A stretch of DNA of 64,000 nt, from the NCBI GenBank assembly GCA_047967505.1, contig CM106541.1. One strand, written 5' to 3'. Numbering within the stretch: the first letter of the stretch is position 1; each line of letters opens with the position of its first letter. The translations under genes were made by a program, and so were the position numbers. The notes below the pieces were generated by a model. The model worked only from the letters and a program-made list of their open reading frames with translations, was not told where the DNA came from and did not search any database. The stretch is from Dipteris shenzhenensis (Eukaryota; Polypodiophyta; Polypodiopsida; Gleicheniales). Below are positions 1 through 10,230 of this stretch, in pieces.

Positions 1-685
1 AGGTGTGCTGTGGTGAAGATCCACCTAATAGTGCTCATCCAGTCTCCTCCTGAAGAAAGTGTGCACCTCTGTATGCTGCTAATAAGAAAGTCCTTCCACG
101 GTTCCTGCCCTGGCATAAGTCCCCACACCACCATCTTGCATAGTAAAGCTCTGCACTGTAAATTTGGATAAATATTATTCAGACCCCCTTTCTGTGTAGG
201 GAGGATGAGGGTCTCCCAAGCCACCCTAGCTAAGGCATATGTTGTGCCATCCAGCCCACTCCAAAGAAAGTTTCTGATCGGTCTCCTGAGCAAAATGATG
301 CAGTCCCTAGAACGGCACCAGCATGAACAAACAAACCAGGCCGTGGCCAAGAGGACCTGGTTGACCACCACAACTCTAGAGGCAAGATCCAGCTTGGCTG
401 AGCTCCAAAAAAGAAGCTTCCTTCTGATGCTCTCCAATACGGGAGCAAACTGCTGCGTGGAAGAAATATCCAAGCCGACCTGGCAGCCCAAATACCTGAT
501 AGGCACACCCCTCTGAACCCAGGTAAATCCTATGTCAAGCCCCCAAACTAGAGTGTCCTCATCACTGATCCAAAATCCCTTGGATTTATGCCAATTTATC
601 TGTGCCCCTGCCGCCAAGCAAAATAAATCCAATGCTGTCCTGAAAGAAGTGAGCATCTGTGGAGTGGCATCCAAGTAGACTGCTC
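1..685. repeat. Direct repeat copy of 1786-2470 (RT C-terminal part of LINE-alpha)
   Basis: Positions 1-685 align with 1786-2470 almost base for base, with a constant offset of 1785 and few differences. Both encode the same RT C-terminal segment on the minus strand. Beyond 685 the sequences diverge abruptly. This is either a tandem duplication of about 1.8 kb or two neighbouring copies of one family fused by recombination. Confidence 0.85.
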
Positions 686-882
686 CACATGGTAAGTAAA
701 AGGAGGGAAAGAGGGAGCTTACGGGAATCTGTGGTCGGGTGGAACGAAAGTCGGAGAAGTCCTCGAGGAGATACGTATCTTAACAGCCTATCTGCAATCC
801 CATAAGCAATGCTGAATAGTCTCCAAAGCAGAGAGGCAGCGAGGGCAATTAGGGTCGGCTCCGAACCTGGACCTCCAAAGGT

Positions 883-1976
883 TCAGTGCAATCCCACCAT
901 GGATAGAGAGCCAAAAGAAGATAGTGATCTTTCTATTCCTGTGGGATTTCCAGAGTCTCCTCTAGAAGCACCTTTGCAGATCCGTAGTGATATCAAATGT
1001 CTCCCAATGAGGAACTCTGGTAGGTCTCCAACCTCTACTACTGAGCTGAAATCTCCTGGCATTACTGACCGTGTAACGAAAGAAGGGGATGCTCTTCTCT
1101 CGATGCCCTGCGTCAATCCACTCCCACTCTCTGGGTCCCACTGCAAATACCTGATGGGAACTCCCCCATAGAGCAAAAGCCTCCAAGACCCTGTGGAGAG
1201 TAGCCGGGGGTCTGGGTCTAGGAACCACTCTGAATCTGATCCCTGCACCAAAAGACCTACAACCCTGATAAGCTGAAAAGCAGACTCAAGCAAGATGTCC
1301 TCTGTGGACCTGAGCAATCTGCCACCATCCTAGACACTAAAAACTAAAGCATCCTCCTGTGCATCTCGAAAGGCCAAAACCTGAAGTGGAACACCGCCTC
1401 TCATAAAAGTACCTGCCCAAGTGGAGGAAGTGAGTGGCATATCATCTATGTCTACCCAAACCTCTGGAAGGGCTGCCTCAATCTACAAGATCCTCCCTGC
1501 ACTCCCTCTGAGATGTCCTGTCAACCTTGATTTGGTCTCCTCTGGAAGCCTGCGGAAAGCTTTCCAAGACCCCATAGATGATGCAGGTCCCCTCTCCCAC
1601 CTGGACCACTGCATGTAGAGTGAGACACCCAGTGGTCTGCCATGATCATCTAAAATATTGTCATTCCACATGATGGGTTGCCTATCAATCTCTTCACGAG
1701 AGGAAGGAGGAATCCTTTGAAGAGTGCTTCTGAAACTGGCCCAAGCTTTCAGAATGGCACCATGAGAGGGGACGAAAGTGATCTGAGGTGTGCTGTGGTG
1801 AAGATCCACCTAACACTACTCATCCAGTCTCCTCCTGAAGAAGATATGCACCTCTGTATGCTACTAATAAGAAAGTCCTTCCACGGTTCCTGCCCTGGCA
1901 TAAGTCCTCGCACCACCATCTTGCAAAGTAAAGCTGTGCACTGTAAATCTGGATCAATAATATTGAGACCCCCTTC
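883..1976 (-). pseudogene. LINE-alpha post-RT and zf-RVT region
   Basis: After the RT come the family-typical segments REEIDRQPIMWNDNILDDHG and YMQWSRWERGPASSMGSWKA, then the WRLLLYGGVPIRYLQW block and the beginning of the zf-RVT region (RKITLF-type NPTGIERS in a shifted frame). Stops separate the parts. The order and content match the other alpha copies in the window. Confidence 0.75.
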
Positions 1977-3261
1977 CTATGTAGGGAGGATGAGGGTCTC
2001 CCAAGCCACCCTGGCTAAGGCATCTGCTGTGCCATCAAGCCCACTCCAAAGAAAATTTCTGATCGGTCTTCTGAGCTGAATGATGCAGTCCCTAGAACGG
2101 CACCAGCATGAACAAACAAACCAGGCCGTGGCCAAGAGGACCTGGTTAACCACCACAACTCTAGAGGCAAGATCCAACTTGGCTGAGGTCCAAAAAAGAA
2201 GCTTCCTCCTGATGCTCTCCAAAACGGGAGCAAACTGCTGCGTGGAAGAAATATCCAAGCCGACCTGGCAGCCCAAATACCTGATAGGCACACCCCTCTG
2301 AACCCAAGTGAATCCTATGTCAAGCCCCCAAACTGGAGTGTCCTCATCACTGATCCAAAAGCCATTGGATTTATGCCAATTTATCTGCGCCCCTGCCGCC
2401 AAGCAAAATAAATCCAATGTTGTTCTGAAAGAAGTGAGCATCTGTGGAGTGGCATCCAAGTAAACTACTGTGTCATTTGCCAACTCACTGTCAAGTAGCT
2501 CCTCTTCCCTTCTGATGGGAAGTCTCAGCCCAAAGATGTCAGCTTGAGATCTAATGTAGATACTCATAGCTTCGGCCACGAACAAAAAAACGAAAGGAGC
2601 AAGGGGGCATCCCTGACGGTCGAAATCTGAAATCTCTCACCCCTTACCCCACCAATAAGTACCTGGCTGTGGGCTGATCTGTACATAGAGGAAACACCTA
2701 TGATCCAAGCATCAGTAAAGCCAAAGCGTAGAAGGGTGCCCTCCAAAAAACCCCAATCTACTCTGTCATAAGCTTTCTCAAAATCCAAAAGTAGAATGGC
2801 TAGATTCTGGCCACTCTGCATGGCCCACTCTGAAGCTTCCCAGAAAGAGAAAATGTTATCAAAAATGCTTCTGCCATGCACAAATCCGTCTGAGTGTCAT
2901 GAATAAGATCAGGGAGAAGGGGCTGCAATCGGAGGCTGATTGCCTTGGCTAGAATCTTGTAACAAGTCCCCAGAAGTGTGATAGGCCTCCACTGGGACAC
3001 TAAATTTCTGCAACCTCCTTTCGGGATAAGGTGGATGAGACCCTCTCTAAGCAACCCAGGCATCTCGCCAGAGTCCCAAATGGCCTGCAGGGCTGAAGTA
3101 ATGTAGTCTCCAATCATATCCCAAAATGCAATGAAAAAAGAAGGGGTGAGGCCATCCGAACCTGGGCACTTGCCCTTGTGAAGGGCTGAAAGTGCAGTCC
3201 TGAACTCTGTGTTGGTGAAAGGTGCATCGAGCAAATTATGCATACCCGGATTCACCAACAA
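1977..3261 (-). pseudogene. LINE-alpha reverse transcriptase (broken)
   Basis: RT motifs in order: KGKCPGSDGLTPSFF, RPITLLGT, LLLDFEKAYDRVDWGFLE, and the catalytic motif as ELANDTVVYLDA, followed by RYLGCQVG and WSGLDGT. The catalytic block reads A-N-D instead of A-D-D, so the first of the two aspartates is lost. Frames overlap around 2570 and 2800-2880, showing at least two frameshifts. The copy cannot encode a working RT. Confidence 0.85.
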
Positions 3262-3738
3262 AGGGATGCTCTACCAAATAGCCTGTCTAGCATCCTCTCT
3301 ATCATGTGTCTCAGGATCAGTAGTAAGAAGGGTGGCATAAAAATCTGAAGCTATGCGTAAGACATCATCAGGCTCTATCTGTAAAACCCCATGTGAGTCA
3401 ATAAGCTGGGATACACTCTCTCTACTATGTCTAGGGCCAAGAGTAGAGAAAAAGTGTTTATTGACTCTACCACCCATCTGAATCCAGAAGGACTCCCGTG
3501 CATGGAAGGCATACTCTGCTTTCTGATCAAGCAATATCTGCTGATGAGCCCTTGCTGCAGCAAGGCGCTCCTGAATCCAAGCATCTGAAGGCCGTTTCTG
3601 CTCTTCCCTCTGCAAAGCTGCCAACTGCTGGCGAACACCAATCTCACGTTTGAGAATATCTCGTCTCCTGGTACAAGCAACTGAGAGGTAGAAGTCGCTA
3701 ATACCAGAAAGGGCAGCAGCTACATGTGATGGAGATGG

Positions 3739-4577
3739 CTACCCACCCTGGACATGAGAAACCCATATGTGCAGGGCTGCCTCTGTAAGGTCCTCCTCTG
3801 TGTACAAGGCATCTGGAATCCTGATGCTGGCAGACCGGCCTCTCAAGTGAGGCTCTAAGATAGCCACCACAACAGGAAAGTAGTTTGAAGTGGAAACCCC
3901 AGCAGCAATGCATACCGATCCACCTCTGTCTAGTGCCCAATCATCTACATAGAATCTGTCAATGCGTGCATGAATAGGCATCTGCTGCCTCCTGTTCGAC
4001 CAAGAGAATAGGAGGGGCTGAGGCTGAATAAGAAAGGCATCGTCCAACCAAGTATCTCTGCCATAGAAGTGAAAAAGGAAGGCATCCCAAGCTGCTCTCT
4101 CCAAAGAGTGAAGTCCTCCTTCTCTACCCCCTTTTTGGTTTGACGGTAACTCAACCATGTTAAAGTCACCTCCAATCACCCATGAATCCGCAATGGGGGC
4201 CCAGGAGAGCAAATCCTTCCACATAAGGACACGTTCCCCTCTAATGTTGGAGGCATACAGGTTAAGGAAACCAACCTTACGCCCTCCAATCAAAAGAATA
4301 ATCCAATGAGCTCTAGAGGGAATAATGACTCCGTGTCGAACAACTAAGGGGAGAACCGACTGCGAAACTAAAATAGAAATGCCCCCCCTGGTGCCCAAGG
4401 CACGCGACCAAAAAGTATGGCCAGAAAGCAACTTGCCTGACTTGGCACAATCTCTAGAATCCAGTTTGTGCTCTTGAATAAATAAGATATCAATGGAACC
4501 CCCAGTAACACCTGGATGAAGCTGATCCCGGATCAGCTGTCTACGGCGGCGATGTGGGACGCCACCTAGGCCCTCCT
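3739..4577 (-). pseudogene. LINE-alpha APE-type endonuclease domain (5' end missing)
   Basis: Long open stretch of about 230 codons plus an upstream in-frame part. Visible endonuclease motifs are the catalytic-glutamate motif IQEHKLD, GGDFNMVE, and a decayed STSNYF where other copies have SDHFP. In intact LINEs this domain nicks target DNA to prime reverse transcription. The normal WNIQGLGG start is absent and the frame begins at the junction near 4577. The SDH histidine is replaced here, so the enzyme would probably be inactive. Confidence 0.85.
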
Positions 4578-5450
4578 CTCATGAAGAAATTGACAAGCAG
4601 CCCGTCATGTGGAATGATTGCATACTAGATGAGCATGGCATATCATTGGGCATGTCACATTATATGCTGTGGTGTAGATGGGAGTTGGGACCTGCATCCA
4701 CGGTGGGTGCTTGGAAAGCTTTCAGGATGCTTTGAGAGGATCAAAGAGCTCATTCAGTTAGTCACCTCAAAGGAAGTGCAGCCAGGATGCAACAGATAGA
4801 TGCAGCCATACCAGTGGAGTGGATGGATACATACCATTTTGCCTATTTCTGAGTCCACCTGGTTGGGGCTTTTTTCGAGGACATGTATCCCTCTGCAGGT
4901 TATAGCCTTGCAGGATGCACATGAGGATACCCTTGTCTTTCAGGTTCATGCAGGAGGCAGACTCCACAGATCTTCAAAGGACATTATTTTAGAGGCTCCT
5001 TTTCAGCCTGTCAGTATTGTAGGATACATGGAGATGGGTAGAGACTCACAGTGGTATCTTGATCCAGACCCCATTCTCTTGGCTATTGGATCTTGGAGGC
5101 TTTGGTTGTATGGAGGTTCCCCTATTAGATCCTTGCAGTGGGATCTAGGGGAATGGGAGTGGATACCTGCAGGGCACCGAGAGAAGAGCATCCCCTTCTT
5201 TCGTTACACGGTTAGGAATGCCAGGAGATTCCGGGTCAGTTGTAGAGGCCGGAGGCCGCCGTCTAGAGCTCCTCATTGGGATACTTTTCAGATTTTTGTA
5301 GATATGCAGAAAAACTTTTGGAGGAGACTTTGGAAATCCCTCAGGAATAGGAAAATCACGTTATTCATCTAGCTTACTATTCATGGAGGGCTTGCAATGA
5401 ACCGGTGGAGATCCAGGTTCGGGGGCTGACCCTACATGTCCTAAGGCCAC
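4576..5450 (+). mobile_element. LINE-alpha 3' fragment, plus strand
   Basis: Begins EEIDKQPVMWNDCILDEHGI, the block that follows the RT, and runs through PIRSLQWDLGEWEW to the start of zf-RVT (KITLFI...). It meets the oppositely oriented element at about 4577 in a convergent junction. Several stops are present and the poly-A end is lost; it stops near 5450. Confidence 0.85.
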
Positions 5451-5472
5451 TGATGTGAGGAGCATGAAGTGG

Positions 5473-5548
5473 GTGATGCGTAAACCTATGACACAACTCT
5501 ACCTCAGTTGCAATACACTGCGTGATGCGTGAACCTATGACACAACAC
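5473..5548. repeat. Two copies of a 49-bp direct repeat core
   Basis: GTGATGCG(T)AAACCTATGACACAAC occurs at 5473 and again at 5522, a period of 49. A shorter doubled GCTGAGTACT follows near 5570. The surrounding 5451-6371 stretch has no recognisable protein and may be the LTR or leader of an unidentified element. Confidence 0.6.
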
Positions 5549-6639
5549 TAGTCGAAGATGCTACGGAGTGCTGAGTACTGCTGAGTACTAGAACAGAAAG
5601 AACAAATCGAGAAAGGAGATAAGAAGGAACAACGCTAATAACAGATAACGGAGAAAGCGGTAAACAAGAACACAACATGAACAAGTGCGTATCATAGAAG
5701 GAAGAGATCCTCATACACTAGTCTCTCTGAACAGAGATCAGAGATCACTCATCCACAACAATGCAACAGGCGAGCTCGTAGCTCTAGCCACTCTCCTCAC
5801 TCTCAATCCCCGTAAAATGATGAATGCCTCCGCATCCCCCTCATCTCCCCTCTTCACCCTCGCCTTCCAGATGGGAAATCCCCTCCCTCTCTCCTATTGG
5901 CTGTCCCCTCCTCCTTAGCCATCACGCCGCTGAGTCTCTTCATGTCTCCTGCAATGGCTAGCTTGCGCCGAGTCAGTGTTGTAACTACTCCGTGTGCACC
6001 GCCTGCAGCCACCCTGTATCTCCACCTTGTATCTGACACCTGACACAAGGCACCGCCAAATGAACATATATGCCACCAATGAGTCAGGTCTGCAGAGGTT
6101 GGCAGAGCATGATTGCGTGACATGAGGACCCTTGACGCGCATGACCATGTGCTTAGGTGATATGTCCTCCTGATGACTATGTCCCCATGTGACTATGCCA
6201 TCTAGTGACCATGTACTTGTGTCATCTTGTGACCATGTTGTCATCGCCATGACTTGTGTCATCCTTGTGACCATGTCATCCCTTGACTTGTGTCATCCCC
6301 TCACTAAGTGCTAGACATAGCTGGTCCTGCATGATCTCGGTATAACAGAGTTACCCCTCAACGAGTAGGGATTGACCTTTTCCAACTTTCTCATGCTACA
6401 CATGGTGCAATCTTGCCTTGAGAAATCTTCTCTTGTATACTTAATAGAAGTCATTTTCATGGGAAAAGAAGGAAAAGCCCTGATAATGCTCGTCTTGTAT
6501 CTGCAGCAGCGATACCTTTCATTTACGAACTTTGACCTCGACCCCTATCAATTCCTCTCGTTGAAGCTCCTTCCACCCCAACAGCTTCAGCCAATAGGCT
6601 TTGATATGCCACAATTGCAGCTATGACACCCTCTCCATA
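5549..6639. other. No identifiable gene; degenerate short repeats
   Basis: Nothing here could be assigned to a family. Around 6150-6310 there are many imperfect repeats of a 'TGACCATGT / TTGTGTCATC' type. A plus-strand open frame at 6372-6626 has no recognisable domain. Confidence 0.4.
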
Positions 6640-7372
6640 TGCACACACATACCTATGAGAAGGAATGAACCAGCCCATCATTGGACACCATGAACATATT
6701 TATTATCTAAAAAAAGAGGTGAGAGATTTAAAGATGCAACTAGCGGAAGCACCTGGCAAGCAAGCAGTAATTGAGGAGGTTGTAAAGTCTTGCAAGGCTT
6801 CCCATCCTACCCCTCAGTTAGTCTACGGTTAAATATCTAGTTCATACTGAAGTACAAGCTGTCAAAAAGGAAATAACTGTAGAGTTTGATGCAAAGTTAA
6901 ATAAAGCTGACATCTAGGAAGAAATGAATGAACATGCAGCTAGACGTGATAATGCTTTGAAGATCAGAATTGGGGACTCACTAAAGGATGGTACAGAGAT
7001 GAGGACTCTTTTAGTGATACTCTAGCACATGTCAAAGCGCCATGCCTAGTATTGATTGGACGGTGGACAAGGACGAGGACCTTGATGATGAAGATGAAGC
7101 TAGCAACCCCCCTACACTCTAAAGGCCATGCAATTCTTATGCTTAACTCACAAGATCTACGTGTCAAGCTTCTCTAACAATCCAAAGGGACCAAGATATG
7201 GATTGTTGAGGAACTATCACACGAGCTCAATTGAAGAACAAGGCAACCGAATTAGCCAAGGTCAAGGCTGCTAGGAAGGACGGAAAATGGGCAGTATATC
7301 ATGAAGGCATAGCAATCATTAGAGAGTTTAAATCCAAATTGAAAGACTCTCAGCCTTAAACTGATGTACGGC
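6640..7372 (+). pseudogene. Unrecognised decayed coding relic
   Basis: Short protein-like pieces appear in the plus strand: a coiled-coil-like EVRDLKMQLAEAPGKQAVIE near 6710, an acidic DKDEDLDDEDEASNPP near 7065, and KVKAARKDGKWAVYHEGIAI near 7265, ending in SKLKDSQP and a stop at about 7359. They are interrupted by stops. The layout (basic C-terminus after an acidic stretch) resembles a decayed gag-like protein of an LTR element, but I do not recognise the family. Confidence 0.3.
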
Positions 7373-7399
7373 TGATTATTTTTTCAGACTATCATGTAG

Positions 7400-8095
7400 G
7401 GACTCTAAATAACTAGAGTTACTTTTTTGGACTCCTTGGGAGCTGCCATGTGCCCTCCCTAAGCAGATGTACTATATGGTTTTCTTATAATTGTGCATGT
7501 TGTTGAGCTGATTCTTCATACAATTGAATGGCCAATCTCTTCTCATTGCTAACATCCATTATCTCTTTGGCATCAGGAACTTTTTAAAGAGATAATAGTG
7601 TTGGCGCTTTGAACAAACTGTGGAAGGTCGGGGTCCTCCATCGCAAGCAAAACAAGGTAGTAAGCCATCTGCCATGACAAGTACCGTTTGCCATAGTTTC
7701 ACAAATGTAGCTCTTCTATTTCCGTGTCTAATAATTGTAGAAAATGATTGTTGGACATCTCTTTGCAAAACTTTTTCATCCTATGTTTAATGATGGATCC
7801 TTGCAGCAACAATCAAACAGTAGGTCACAAGGCACCCATGCACTTCAATCAATGCCAATCCGAACAGTGTGTGTCCGAATAGTTTCTTCCATGAACTGGA
7901 CCACATCATTGAAAATGTGGCGGTGCTTTTTGATCATCTACTCTATATTGAGCTGGCAATCAAAAATATCAGAGAGTAATAGACTTTCCTTTCTTTCTTT
8001 CTTGTCTTTCTCTAGAGGAATAGTTGTCAGAAACTTACAATGTGCACAATGCATACATGTGATAGGAGGTGATTGCATACATGTGCCCTTCCTAT
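7400..8095. other. No identifiable gene
   Basis: Both strands carry modest open frames (for example 7559-7768 on the minus strand) with no domain that I recognise. It may be decayed transposon sequence. Confidence 0.35.
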
Positions 8096-9668
8096 CCCCC
8101 CCCGCTGCCCCCCCCGCCCCCTTCTCCTCCACCGCCCCCCCCCCTTTCCTCCCCGCGCCCTCTTTCCCCTCCCTTGCCCCCTCCCTCCCCCGCCCCTTCC
8201 CCCACCCTTCCTCTAACCCCGTGCCCCCTCCCTTCCTAACCTGCCCCCTCCCTTCCTCTCCCCCGCCCACCTTCTCCCTCCCCACCTTCAGCCCCCTTCC
8301 TCCCTCCTAGCCCCCGCCCCCTCCCTCCCTCCTAACCCCCCTCTTTTCCTCTCCGTTGCCTACCCTCTCCTTCCCCATCAGCCCTCTCCCTTCTATCCTC
8401 TCTCTCCTACCCTCTCCTTTCTCCTCCTTCCTACGCCCGTTTTAGGGCGTCCTGGGCAGTAGTTTCACAAACGGAGCTTTAACAGTGTTGGAATCGGCCT
8501 TTTCACTTCGATTGGCAAATGGATCCCCATTCAGCCAATCTCCGTCCACTTCCACCGGCCGCGAGAACCGTCATTTTTTTAGAAGACGAGTTGCAGCAGC
8601 TCAAGAAAGATGTGGAATTAGAGGGCTCCACATCACTTTTCGACCACATCTTTGGGTCACATCCTTCCAGATCATAGGCTAGAGACTGGATGTGGCAGTG
8701 TTACCAGGAGATCTCGCCCCACACCTCAGGGATATTCGACTTCTCGGACGTGGATTCTTCCAAGTGATTTTCGACTCCCACGAGTCCACAGCCCTTGTTC
8801 TCAAAGCTAATCCCCTGGCTTTGGGTTCGAGGAGGGTTTTTCTTTTGCCCTACACCTTGGGCTTCGATCCGGTCGAGAAGGACAGTCAGGTCACATCACT
8901 GTTCATTAGGTTTCCTGGTCTGCAGAGGTGCTTCTGGAGGAGACTCTGGAAATCCCACAGGAATAGAAAGATCACTCTTTTCTTTTGGCTTTCTATCCAT
9001 GGTGGGATTGCAATGAACCTTTGGAGATCCAGGTTTGGAGCCGACCCTACTTGCCCTCGTTGCCTCTCTGCTTCGGAGACTATTCACCAATGTTTATGGG
9101 ACTGCAGACAGGCAAGGATGATTTGGATGGGGATAGCCAAGATTTTTAGTCACTTTGCCCACTCCCCATTCTTTATGACATGGGGCTCAGTGGCTTGGCT
9201 TTCTCTTACAGGGCCTCAGGTATTCTATGAGAGACTTGACTCCTCTCGGGCCATTTTGGTTTGACGTCATCAGATTGAGTCATCAGATTGAGTCCTGTTC
9301 GTTGGATGTGGTACCACACCTTCCTTTTACAGATGTACATGCCTCGGTGGATACTTCTTGGGAGATTTTAGCGAGCATAGCATCCTGGCATATCTGGAGG
9401 GCCAGATGTACAGAGGCTATGGAGGGTACTCAGGTTCATCCCTCACACACTTTGGCTAGTATCTGGACAGACACCGTACATACTTTGATGGCCATATGGA
9501 TGAGTATAGAGGGGTGGCACTTTCAGCCTCAGCCTTAGTTGTTTTCCACCTCACTTTAAGGGGGTTTTATTTATCCTCATGATTTCATGATGTTGTATTT
9601 TCGCTTAGAGCTCTAGCGAGTTTCTTTCTTACTTAATAGAAGTCTCTTTTTTAAAAAAAAGAAAAAAG
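8096..9668 (+). mobile_element. Short LINE-alpha derivative with both ends: C-rich leader, ORF1 start, zf-RVT end, poly-A
   Basis: A C-rich leader (8096-8430) is followed by the ORF1 N-terminal part, with LLGRGFFQVIFDSHEST, FDPVEKDSQVTSLFIRFPGL. At about 8925-8935 the sequence jumps directly into zf-RVT: WRRLWKSHRNRKITLFFWLS, then CPRCLSASETIHQCLWDC with its Zn-binding Cys residues. It ends in the family 3' terminus and an A-rich tail (9650-9668). The endonuclease and all of RT are deleted, so it is non-autonomous. The fused frame stays open across the junction for 190 codons (8692-9264). Confidence 0.88.
9601..9619 (+). promoter_or_regulatory. LINE-alpha 3'-terminal hairpin
   Basis: TCGCTTAGAGCTCTAGCGA folds back on itself: TCGC pairs with GCGA around the self-complementary TAGAGCTCTA, with one bulged T. 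It lies about 40 bp before the poly-A tail. Equivalent hairpins occur at the same place in other alpha copies (27155, 27209, 58349). It is probably the RNA element that the LINE RT recognises. Confidence 0.5.
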
Positions 9669-10152
9669 AATAAGGATATAGGGACTATCACAGATTCAGG
9701 TGGAAAACATGCACAACCTACAGGGCTAGTTTGATAGATGCTCAGAGCAATGGCTTCCTTATTGTGCAGGATTGCGACAAGTCCTTTCTAATCACTAATT
9801 ACGGCATAAGAGGGACCAGACTTTGCCTCGTTGGATGTTATTGAAGTAGCTCAAGGCTTTGACTTATTTTGGCTTTTCAACCACATGTAGTTATTCATTG
9901 CTCCTCCTGATTTCTCAGGCTTGACTGTGATTTTTTAGACGCTCACCAAATGTGATATCCTTTTTATAATAAAACTAGTATTTTCTCTCGGTAACTCTCA
10001 CACTATTTTACATTTCTCTCTTGAAAAATAATATGTTTATATTTTTCAGAAACCAGTTATCAAGGATGAAATATTTGAACTTCGATATGGGTCAAGTGCT
10101 TCGTACACATTGCAACTAGTTTCTTGCACTTTAAAAATATATATACAATTAC

Positions 10153-10230
10153 CTGTCTCTTCTTTTCATTGAGGGCAGCAACTTCTCGTTTCTTCTGCTC
10201 AAGAATTTTATCTTGCTCCACCACTTTTCC
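10153..10230 (-). CDS. Exon of CFAP-like gene (26 codons)
   Basis: Acceptor GATTTCAG, 78 nt, donor GTAATT. It encodes GKVVEQDKILEQKKREVAAL followed by NEKKRQ, a strongly charged coiled coil. Phase 0 matches the preceding exon. The next downstream exon was not found between here and position 1. Confidence 0.7.

Larger units (their letters stand above)
1..4577 (-). mobile_element. LINE (family alpha), minus strand, truncated at both sides and internally duplicated
   Basis: Reading from 4577 down, it carries the endonuclease, a linker, the reverse transcriptase, the post-RT region and part of the zf-RVT region. At about 685 it jumps back into RT C-terminal sequence already present at 1786-2470. 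The start of the endonuclease (the WNIQG segment) is missing at 4577, where a plus-strand LINE piece abuts. Frames are broken by several stops and shifts, so the copy is dead. It continues beyond the left edge of the window. Confidence 0.9.

Noticed and set aside
205-516. Plus-strand frames over the minus-strand LINEs (for example 205-516, 2080-2301, 28815-29195)
   Set aside because: They are antisense shadows of the RT coding sequence.
7559-7768. hAT-type transposase on the minus strand
   Set aside because: The frame contains no motif that could be assigned to this family.
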